Of a DNA stretch of 64,000 nt, positions 21,797 to 30,562 are shown one piece after another; position 1 is the first letter of the stretch, and every line of letters starts with the position of its first letter. The DNA is taken from positions 689,269,702 to 689,333,701 of the forward strand of contig OX422208.1 of NCBI GenBank assembly GCA_949130495.1, given 5' to 3'. The notes beneath the pieces are model-generated. The model had not been told where the DNA came from, ran no database searches, and saw nothing but the letters and a program-made list of their open reading frames with translations. The stretch comes from Sambucus nigra. Lineage: Eukaryota > Streptophyta > Magnoliopsida > Dipsacales > Adoxaceae. Position numbers and translations under genes: made by a program.

Positions 21797-23071
21797 ATGG
21801 AATTACTGTCTGCTCATGATATAAAGTTGTTGCGGCAATGCAATGAATATTTTAAGGCTGGTCACACAGATCTGAGTGCAACACAAATCGTTGATATCCT
21901 CGGCCAAGATGCTTCGGAACAGGCAATTGAGGCTTACCAATATTTGAAGTGTCTGCTTGATCGTGCGGTGGCCAATAATGTGGCTTATTATGATATGATC
22001 GAGGATCTCCAAGGCACTCTTGAAGACCTTCAGCAACAATACAAAGAATCCGCTGCCCTTTTGCACGAGGGGTATGAGAAGAAGTATCAGCAACTCAATG
22101 ATGACAAGGGATACGAGAAGCGCTTTGCTGGATACGATGTGAGGCAGAGAACTCTGAGGGATGAAGTCGAGGAGTGCAGACAAATAGCTGAACTATTAGA
22201 GCAAGAAAATAATAACCTGTAAAAAGAGTTGTCTCAGTTGAAGTCTGCAGCTTCCACTTCAAACGCCTTGATCCCAGTGACTGATGAGGGATTTTCGTTC
22301 TTAGAGGTCGAGAACGCCAACTTGAGGGATGAGTTGGAAACCTTGAAAAGGTCTGGCCCTTCTTCTTCTTTAGCTCATGGACGAGCAAGAGCTCCTCGGG
22401 GACGAGTAAGAGCTGCTCGGATTCCTATCGAGGAACAACGGACTCAATCTGCCTTAGAAAACCAGGCCTTCCAGCTGATGGCGAAGAACCAGGCGTTGGC
22501 TGAAATGTCAAAGAAGATCAGGGACCTGGAAGAGCAGCATTCTACGCAGAAGTCTGTCCTGGAGAATAAGGAACTCTTCATCAAAAATCTCCACGAACAG
22601 CTGGAAAGATTGACATATCAATTCCACAGACAGCTCAGGGAGTTTTGGATGGCTGGGTACAACGAGGCTCTCTACCACTTGGACGATCGTATCCGGAATG
22701 CCAATAATGAGGGCTACAAGCAGGGCTAGTTGAATGCCTTAGGTGTGCTGCAACTCGAACAAGGTCATTACCTGTGGGACTACCATGATCCTGGGATGCT
22801 CGACCTACCCGTGCCACCATTCAAACTTGATATGAGTTGGATCCCTGCTCGGGCCATTCCTTGATGCTTAATTTCCAAGTATCTCGGCGACTACAATCTC
22901 CATTCAAGTGTTGATATATCTCGTCCCGAGCACCTCCTAGATCGACCATCCGTGATGAATATCAGGATGTTAAAAGATCTCAACTTTATAAATTCTCCTC
23001 TTGCTTTAAATGATCCGCCTGCTGGTGAGGAACCTATTTCAAAAGCAGAGGGGAAGAAACCAATAGAGTAG
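21797..23071 (+). pseudogene. Antisense gene 2 of element A (single-exon coiled-coil protein)
   Basis: About 424 codons from MELLSAHDIKLLRQCNEYF to a C-terminus ending GKKPIE. Most of it is predicted coiled coil (Gln/Glu/Leu/Lys heptad-like runs, e.g. LEDLQQQYKESAALL), with an Arg-rich hinge near residues 195-210 (HGRARAPRGRVRAAR). Internal stops occur at 22220, 22727 and 22861. Element B encodes the same protein at 49613-48344; at the site of the 22727 stop A has TAG and B has TGA, both one G-to-A step from TGG, so the two copies died independently from a Trp codon. The 175-bp gap after gene 1 holds an ATAATAAAA polyadenylation-like signal (about 21693). No known function. Confidence 0.7.
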
Positions 23072-23224
23072 GAATTTTGATGTAATAGTTAGTATACATT
23101 TCATTCTTAATGTAATTTGTTTTTGGATTTAATGAAAGACTTTCATTTTTGTTTGCAATCTTAATTGCTATTGTCTTGTATTTATAAAACACTTTACATC
23201 TGTGCATGTGTGTCTGTTAAAAAG

Positions 23225-23800
23225 ATAATAATATTGCGTTATTTGTCGACCAACTTATTGTCGACCAACTTATTGTCGAGTAGTCACTTGGTCAAAATGA
23301 TGTTTTGTTTCTCGATCAACTTAGTAATAATTAAAAAGTTACGAGTATCAAAAATGTTGTTCGATCACTTTCTCGTCTTCATAAAATGTTTCCGACCAAC
23401 CAAGGTCGGTAAATTTTCCTTGTCGACCAACTACAGTTGGTTGGTTTTTATCCCCGACCAGCCATAGTTAGTGGATTTTTTCTTAACGAGCAACTTTGGC
23501 ACTTTTTGAAATAATTTTACCTCCCGACCAACTCAAGTTGGCATTTTCGAGAATATATTTACTTCCTAACCGACATAAGTTGGCATTTTTAGGAATACTT
23601 TTACTTCTCGAGGAACATATAGTTTTACTTCCCGTAGGAATACAAGTTTTACTTCCCGGAGGAATATAGGTAGCTTTACTTCCCGGAGGAATACATGTAG
23701 CTTTACTTCCCTGAGGAATATAGGTAGCTTTACTTCCCGGAGGAATATAGGTAGCTTTACTTTACGGAGGAATATAGGTTTCTCGACCAACCTTAGTTGG
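23225..23800. repeat. Tandem-repeat region of element A between pol and antisense genes
   Basis: Contains about eight copies of a 27-bp unit (CTTTACTTCCCGGAGGAATA...) at 23585-23780, flanked by CGACCAACT...GTTGG elements. The unit is nine codons, giving a repeated FLREVKLPI peptide on the minus strand that I do not regard as a gene. It sits at the same place in the element as the different 54-bp array of element B. Confidence 0.9.
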
Positions 23801-23928
23801 CGTTTTCGAGAATAAATTTGAGTAGTCCGAGTTTTGCCGAGTTTCGCCGAGTAGTGTGTAGCACTAGTATTCCCCGAAAAACTTTCAATAAAAGGAGAGA
23901 ATTCGGTAGAATATCTTCATTTTATTCA

Positions 23929-25574
23929 TCACTGATAATACTTGCGTAGGTGCTCTGCGTTCCATGCATTCTTAAACTCCTCCCCTTCTAAAGTTGTTAT
24001 TCGGTAAGTTCCTGGTCGAACAACTTCTGTAACTCGGTATGGTCCATGCCAGTTTGCCTCCAGTTTATTGTGCTTTTGAATTACTTTCTTCAGCACATAG
24101 TCTCCTTCTTTCAGGTCGCACTTCTTCACTCTCTTATTGTAGAACAAAGTTGTTCGCTGCTGGTAAGCAGCATTTCTAATGGCTGCTTCTTCTCTAACTT
24201 CCTCGAGCATGTCTAAATCCAATCTTCTCATTAAGTCGCTGACTGGGGAATTGAAATTCAGTACCCTGTGTGTTAGGAGGCCCAACTCGGTAGGTATAAC
24301 AGCTTCACTTCCAAATGCTAGCATATATGGTGACTCTCCAGTTGCTACTCGGGGAGTAGTTCGGTAAGCCCATAGTACTGATTGTAACTCGTTGATCCAA
24401 TTTGCTTTCGCATCATTCAGTCTTTTCTTCAAGCCATTTAGCAGCGTTCTGTTTGTCACTTCAGTTTGTCCATTGCTTTGAGGATGTCCTTGTGCTGAGC
24501 GGATCTTTAAAATGTTCGACTGATGACAATAGGCAGCGAACTCCTCGTTGTCAATTGTGTTCCATGGTCTGTGATTAAAGCATGAGGAAGACCATATCGA
24601 CAAATGATGCTCTTCCAAACAAATTGGTACACCTTGTCGTACGTCATATCAATGAGAGGCTCAGCTTCAACCCATTTAGTAAAATAATCCACTGCGACAA
24701 CGAGGTATTTGAATCTTCCTCTGGTCGTTGGCAGTGGCCCGACCAAATCTATTCCCCACATGGCAAATGGCCAAGGGGAAGTTATGGGTGTCAACAATGC
24801 TTGTGGAGTTCTTCGGATGGAGGAAAAGCGTTGGCACTTGTCACATTTCTTGGCATAGGCTATACAATCAGCCCTCATCGTCGGCCAGTAGTATCCCTGC
24901 ATCATCACCCTTTGCAAAAGTGTCCGACCTGCTACATGGGCTCCACAGGACCCTTCATGGACCTCTTCAATTAAATCTTTCACCTCGGTGGGATGCACAC
25001 ATCTCTGCAAACCTGCCATATTTCCTCGTTTATATAGAATACCATTAGTTAATACATACCGAGCAGCTTTAAACTTCAATTTCTTGGCTGCGAGCTTGTC
25101 AATTGGTAATTCTCCCTCCTTAATATATGCCCTGATGGGATCCATCCATGATGATCCTAAATTGAGGGTAATAAAGTTCATCGTCAGATCTTCATCTATA
25201 CTCCGACCAACTAAAACTTCAATTGGGATTGTTCGTCGTATCTCGGTACGAGTAGCTAATGCTAATCGAGCTAAGGCGTCTGCTCTCGCATTCTCCATTC
25301 TTGGTATTTTGACCAGCTGAATAGCAGTAAATTCTAACATCAGATCCTTTTCCTTTGCATGATATTTGATCATTAATTCTCCTTTGACTGCATATACTCC
25401 CATCATTTGGTTTACGATCAATTGAGAATCACTGAAAACAATAACCTGCTGCGCCTCCATAATTTTTGCCAAACTAAGACCTGCAATCATGGCCTCATAC
25501 TCAGCCTCATTATTAGAAGCTTTGAATTCGAAACGTAGGGCGTATTCCATGTCGACATCGTCCGGAGTGCTCAA
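23929..25574 (-). pseudogene. Second RNase H and integrase of element A
   Basis: Starts in an RNase H1-like domain (EFKASNNEAEYEAMIAG; FSDSQLIVNQM; ENARADALARLA), the additional RNase H typical of the Tat lineage. The integrase follows, with its zinc-binding HHCC region (HEGSCGAH ... CDKCQ) and the D,D,E core: GIDLVGPL, ALITDHGTQ and GQTEVTNRTL. The C-terminal part ends AEHLRKYYQ. A 1-bp loss just after ITDHGTQ (near 24553) shifts the frame. Without it the domain order and length look complete. Acts in cDNA integration. Confidence 0.9.
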
Positions 25575-25743
25575 AACTATCCCCGCGCCACATCCTGTAG
25601 TGCAAGATGATCCATCTACATATAGCCTCCATATAGGTAACTCGTCTTCAAATTTATGATCTAACAGAGTTCCTCGGTGAAATATTTATTGCTTCCTTTC
25701 ATCCTCCCCTGATATTTCTTGCTCTTCGTCGATCATCTTTTCT

Positions 25744-25863
25744 TACCCTTTTACCAACCGGAGTTGGTCTGAGCTCGAATTTGATGATCCTGTAGCGTCC
25801 ACTTACCCTTTTACCAACCTAAGTTGGTCTGAGCTTGTGTTTGATGATCCTGTAACATCCACA
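25744..25863. repeat. 60-bp tandem duplication in element A pol
   Basis: Two adjacent 60-bp copies (25744-25803 and 25804-25863) share CTTACCCTTTTACCAACC and TTTGATGATCCTGTA and differ at several sites. They lie in the linker between the two RNase H domains, so the reading frame is extended by 20 codons. Each contains a CCAAC...GTTGG inverted pair. Confidence 0.85.
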
Positions 25864-26327
25864 GGTTGATCAGCGAGCAACTTTTGCTCCTCGGGGGTAT
25901 CAGGATAGGTGAACTCTGCTATAAAATCTGCTACAGCCTGCCCTTTTAGCGATGATCTGGGTTCATAGACTATATCGTATTCTCCGAGCTCTATTGCCCA
26001 GTACATCAATCTCCCTGATTTTTCTGGTTTATGAAGGGCTTGCCTCAATGGCATATCAGTATATACTACTATGGTATGAGCCTGGAAGTATGGCCTCATT
26101 CTCCTACTCGCCTCAATCAGCGCCAGTGATAACTTTTCCAGCCTTGGATATCTGATCTCTGCTCCTCGGAAGGCCTTACTCGTATAATAAATTGGTTTTT
26201 GCACTCCATTATCCACTCTTATCAACGCCGAGCTAACTGCATTCTCCGATACTGCTAGATACAAGTATAATTTTTCTCCCATCATCGGCTTGGACAACAG
26301 TGAAGGTGTTCCCAAATATTTCTTCAA
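25803..26327 (-). pseudogene. Reverse-transcriptase-linked RNase H of element A
   Basis: Shows LYLYLAVSENAVSSALIR, PIYYTSKAF, then the RYPRLEKLSLALI and VVYTDMPLRQALHKPE motifs of the RT-linked RNase H, followed by WAIELGEYDIVYEPR. It is separated from the RT part by a stop at about 26398, where element B reads Cys in RATDRCLPFF. Removes RNA from the RNA-DNA hybrid during cDNA synthesis. Confidence 0.9.
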
Positions 26328-26396
26328 GTCTTGAAAAGCCTTCTCACATTCATCATTCCACTCAAAAGTCTTTCGGAGTGTCTTGAAGAATGGGAG

Positions 26397-27655
26397 TTAT
26401 CTATCAGTTGCTCGCGATACAAATCTGTTGAGTGCTGCTACTCGTCCTGTAAGACTTTTCACCTCTTTCTTCGTCGTTGGAGATCGCAGCCCTAGCAGAT
26501 CTTTGATCTTTTCAGGATTCGCCTCAATGCCTTGTTGATTGACAATGTACCCGAGGAACATGCCTTCTCGTACTCCAAATGTGCACTTCATCGGGTTGAG
26601 CTTCATTTGATATTATCCAGTTGATCAAAAGTCTGACTTAGGTCAACTAGATGATCGGCATCTTTCTTGCTCTTTGTCAGCATATCGTCAACATAGACTT
26701 CCATATTGCAACTGATTTGTTCAGCAAAGACCTTATTCATCAGCCGCTGATATGTCGCACCTGCATTTTTCAAACCAAAAGGCATAACATTATAACAATA
26801 AGTTCCCCTAGGGGTAATGAAAGAAGTACTCTCCCTATCTTTAGGTTTCATTTTAATCTGATTGTAACCAGAATAAGCATCCATGAAGCTCAGCAACTCG
26901 TGTCCCGAGGTAGCATCCACCAGTTGATCAATTCGGGGCAATGGAAAGTGATCCTTTGGGCATGCTTTGTTGAGGTCGGTGAAGTCTACACACATCCTCC
27001 ATTTGTTGTTCTTCTTTTTCACCATCACCACATTTGCTAACCAGTCTGGATATTTAAAATCTTCAATAAAATAAGCCTTCTGGAGCTTCTCGACTTCCTC
27101 CTGTATAGCTTGATTCTTCTCGGGACTGAATACTCTTCTTCTCTGCTTCACAGGCTTGATCTCTTTATTCACATTGAGCTCATGACATAAGAAATTTGGG
27201 TCTATCCCAGACATATCTTCATGACTCCACGCAAAAGTTTGCTTTCTGCTTCTAAGGAAAGTTATCAATTCCTGTTTTAGTGAGGCTTCCAACGATGAAC
27301 CTACTTGAGTAGTTCGCTCAGGGTGCTCGTCGTCTAGAATGATGTTTTCAGTAGCTTCCACCACTTGACCCTTCACGAGTTGAGACTCATCTCTAGGATC
27401 CAATGTTTCAATTTCTGTACCTTCATCCACTTGATAAGTAGTAGTCTTTCTCCTTGATTCTTCCAGTTCCTCTTGCTCGAAGGATGAATAATAGCATTCT
27501 CGAGCTACTTTCTGATCACCTTTCACAACTCCTACTCCAAAATTTGTTGGATATTTTAGGCATTGATGCACTGTAGATGGTACAGCCTCGAATTTCTTCA
27601 ATCCTACTCTTCTCATGATGATATTGTATGATGATTGAAAATTCTTATCCATCAC
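26397..27655 (-). pseudogene. Reverse transcriptase of element A
   Basis: N-terminal linker (GRVGLKKFEAVPSTV-type region) continuing from protease, then RT motifs in order: NKWRMCVDFTDLNKACPKD, FMDAYSGYNQI, YNVMPFGLKNAGATYQRL and the catalytic MEVYVDDML with both aspartates. The last part (MKLNPMKCTFGVREGMFLGY; LTGRVAALNRFVSR) is in another frame because of a 1-bp loss near 26625. Apart from this the domain is intact. Confidence 0.93.
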
Positions 27656-27688
27656 GAAGAAGCGTATTCTTTCGGTTCGACAAGCAGG

Positions 27689-27960
27689 CTACGTACCAAT
27701 GAACATATCCAACTTGATCGTCCCAAGTGGAAATACTTTCTCGCCAGCAAAACCGAGGAGGGGTCTATGATAAGGCTCCAGTTGAGATAGCTTTAGATTT
27801 AAACTGTCGAAGCACGAGTAGAACATGATGTCTGCCGAGCTACCATTGTCTACCAGTACTCTTGAAATCATTACCTCCTTCATTCTCATCTTGATCACCA
27901 ATGGGTCATCATGAGGATATAGAACACCTGCAAGGTCATTTTTGAGAAACCAATGACCAA
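27689..27960 (-). pseudogene. Aspartic protease of element A
   Basis: Core RVLVDNGSSADIMFYSCF has the active-site D-N-G and is followed by LLGFAGEKVFPLGTIKL, the usual flap and second-strand region. The reading is broken just after, where element B continues into the RT linker. Cleaves the gag-pol polyprotein. Confidence 0.88.
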
Positions 27961-28206
27961 TTTCTCTTTATTCACCTTTCTCGGGCAATCCTCCTCAGCT
28001 AAATTTATTTGTTGAATGTACGAGCAAGCTTGAGCCTCACAAAGGTAAGCTTTTCTCTCTGCAGTAAGGTCTCCTCCTCCTTCATCTCCACCTGTTATAA
28101 CATTACAGTCAAATGACCCAAAGCGTATTGAAAATACCTCTCGTTCTGGCTGCCTTGGTCTCTTAAGAAGATCAGGGTCGTCTTCTGGATCAACTTCATG
28201 GTTTCT

Positions 28207-29834
28207 TTATTTGTTCTCCTCTGCTCGACGAGGAGATCTAGACCTCTCTCTTGTTCGGTCATTGTTCCTTCTTTCGCTTCCACGATCAACATACTTTGAC
28301 AGCTTTCCTCGTCTGATGAGTGTTTCAATCTCATTTTGAAGAGCTATGCAATTTTTGGTCATATGGCCATGATCTTTATGAAACTCGCAATACTTCGCCT
28401 TATTCCTCTTGTCAGGGTCTGCCTTCATTTTCTCTGGCCAGTTTAATTCCTCGTTGTTCTTGATTTCCTCTAGAACATGGTTGATATCCTTCTTCAAAGG
28501 AGTATAATTATCAAATTTCTTCATTACTTCCCATACCGACCTAGTTTTTGAATGTTTGTAATTACCATTGTTCTTATGCTCTTTCTTCTTAGCTTTATCA
28601 CCTTCCACCTTGGTTTCTTTGGCATCCATATTCTTCTTCCCAGCCATAGCCTCCTCGGCATTCATAATCTTGGACACTTTTCCCATCAGATTTGACATGG
28701 TTCTAGGTGGATCTTTGGCCAAAGTGTAGTACAACTTGTTGGGCAGTAGTCCACTCATCAAAGCGGTAATCGCTGTCTTCTCCTCATAATCAATGACTTC
28801 AAGTTTCTCGTTATTAAAACGGGTTATATAATCTCTGATACTTTCGCCAGCTTTTTGTCTAACACTTAACAAATGTGCTACTCGTTTAACTGGCTTTGCC
28901 CCAAAATAGAAATTCCCAATGAATAACTCGGCCAGTTGAAGAAAAGTTGAGATCTTACCCCGAGGAAGATTATTATACCATATCTGAGCAGATCCGGTAA
29001 GAGTTTCTGAGAATGCTCTGCACTCATCTCATCTGGAATAGCATAGATGTCGGCAGCAGCTTGGTATTGTTCTATATGAAGGACAGGGTCAGTCTTTCCA
29101 TCATATTTGGGGGTTACAACAGGTGCTTTGAACTTTGATGGTGTTGGAAAATCTACAATGGCCTGAACAAATGGTGTTCCTCGAACAAAGGTTCGTTGTA
29201 GAGGGTTCTTGGCTTTAGCCATTTCCCCTAATCTATCCTCCAGCCTCTGAATAGATCCTTTCCACGCATCATTTCCTTCCTCGGGCCTGTTGGTTCGAGC
29301 AACTGATTGCGTTGATGTGGCTTCTTGGGATCTATCTTGACGATCAGCTGGTCGCGACTGGGCAGATCCTTCCCTTAAATCTGATGGTCGTCGAAAACTC
29401 CTCGATGGGGCTCTAGGAGGACTTTTACTCCTTCTAGGCCCTAATCGATTAAAAGGTGATACCCTGCTTAATATTTCTAGCGCACTGGTCCTTTCTGGGG
29501 AGAGAGTGATACGTTGTTCAGTATCTGTGGCTCGCACTGATGAAGTTCGTTCAGGTTGATAAGAAAAATCTTCAGACTCCTCATTGCGATATGAATTGGT
29601 ACGCCTAGTACGCGAAGAAGGCGCACGGGTATTTCTTTGAATACTTCGTGGTCCTGAATGGGTTGGTGCACCGCCATGGAGGGTTTGTATGAGTTGTCGC
29701 ATAGTTTCTTGCATGACGGTCTGGCCCTGAGCCAGATTTGTCATTATTCCAGCCAGATCTGGAATGTTTGGTGGAGCAGATGGATTTGGAGGGCTTCCAG
29801 CGTTTCGATTGCTGGATTCTGGAATATCAGCCAT
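28207..29834 (-). pseudogene. Gag of element A
   Basis: Starts MADIPESSNRNAGSPPNP, 45 bp after the primer site. A disordered Ser/Arg/Pro-rich N-terminal half precedes the retrotransposon gag core (FKAPVVTPKYDGKTDPVLHI; LLSVRQKAGESIRDYITRF) and a zinc-finger-like CEFHKDHGHMTKNC with all four ligands. A base change after DEM (near 29025) shifts the frame; element B reads through there. The region down to about 28095 has a further frame change before protease. Forms the virus-like particle. Confidence 0.9.
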
Positions 29835-29878
29835 TGTGATGAATTGTTTTTGATGAAAAATGATATTACCAGTCGTTT

Positions 29879-29896
29879 CCCACAGACGGCACCAAT
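29879..29896 (-). other. Primer-binding site of element A
   Basis: Minus-strand ATTGGTGCCGTCTGTGGG immediately after the 5' LTR end. It differs from the TTGGCGCCGTCTGTGGG of element B by one base (C to T in the GGCGCC core). TGGCGCCGT fits the 3' end of tRNA-Asp as used by Tat-type elements. Confidence 0.8.
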
Positions 29897-29897
29897 C

Positions 29898-30473
29898 TGT
29901 TGATGAAAAAAATTATATCGTATCTAATTATTCAATCACAGATAAAATAAATGAAACAAAGAGTTTTTAAAGTGGTTTAGCCTTATAAGAATGGCCTACG
30001 TCCACTGTTATGTTATTGCTGAGTGTTTGGGAATTCTCGAATACAAGTTCTCTCAAGAAATTCCGGTCCCTCTACAATGAGGATTGTACAATGTATTTAT
30101 AGCCCTGAGGCTGTAATGTGAAAGGGTAATACATTAAATGATGTACATATGAAAGGGTAATACATTCAATGCCCCTTAAGCGTATGCGTCTGAATGATAA
30201 GCATTTAATGAACAGTCAAACTGTTGGTTATCCTGCTATTAATGCTTTGTTCGAGGTGCAGCTCAGACCGCCTAAGCTTCTCGGTACTCAAGAGTTCCTC
30301 GGAGAGTTCTTGTTCCTCGGAGCGTATGAGTTCCTCGGGGAAGCAGTGTTCCTCGTTGTAGTATGGTTCCTCGGAGCGTGTGAGTTCCTCGGAAATGTTT
30401 GTTGTTGCCACGTAGATTGCCATGTGTCTTCACTCAATTGAGCCATGTCAGGAGACTAAATTTGGTATCAACA
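29898..30473 (-). repeat. 5' LTR of element A
   Basis: Same length (576 bp) as the left LTR. TATA box CTATAAATAC near 30089 and U5 block TGGACGTAGGCC at 29993-30004, on the minus strand. Confidence 0.95.
30277..30393 (-). promoter_or_regulatory. Phased 18-bp repeat in element A U3
   Basis: On the plus strand TTCCTCGG (or TTCCTCGT once) starts at 30295, 30313, 30331, 30349, 30367 and 30385, exactly 18 bp apart, with a weaker copy near 30277. On the element's own strand the unit reads CCGAGGAACTC plus seven variable bases. The left LTR has the same array at 18807-18923. The position upstream of the TATA box suggests an enhancer-like element. Confidence 0.7.
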
Positions 30474-30546
30474 ATAGGGCTCTATATCAAAGGACGCTAC
30501 GCGAAAACATACTAAGCCGTACATATCCTAAGGACACTAGAACCAG

Positions 30547-30560
30547 ATGCTCTGATACCA
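30547..30560 (-). other. Primer-binding site of chromovirus C (initiator Met tRNA)
   Basis: Minus-strand TGGTATCAGAGCAT, complementary to the 3' end of initiator tRNA-Met, two bases from the LTR end. Element A inserted 69 bp further into the leader. Confidence 0.88.
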
Positions 30561-30562
30561 CC

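Larger units (their letters stand above)
18428..30473 (-). mobile_element. Complete Tat-like Ty3/gypsy element A (12,046 bp)
   Basis: Two 576-bp LTRs (18428-19003 and 29898-30473) flank the internal region, with identical 5-bp target duplications ATAGG (18423-18427 and 30474-30478). Internal order on the minus strand is primer site, gag, protease, RT, RNase H, second RNase H, integrase, tandem-repeat region, two antisense genes, polypurine tract. The second RNase H and antisense genes place it in the Tat lineage. By eye the LTRs differ at about 17 of 576 sites (3%), implying roughly 1 million years if 1.3e-8 substitutions per site per year is assumed. gag and pol contain frameshifts and stops, so it is no longer autonomous. 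Confidence 0.93.

Noticed and set aside
24179..25320. Plus-strand open frames opposite element A pol
   Set aside because: Antisense shadows of the integrase and RNase H frames; no homologous open frame is kept in B and no domain is seen.
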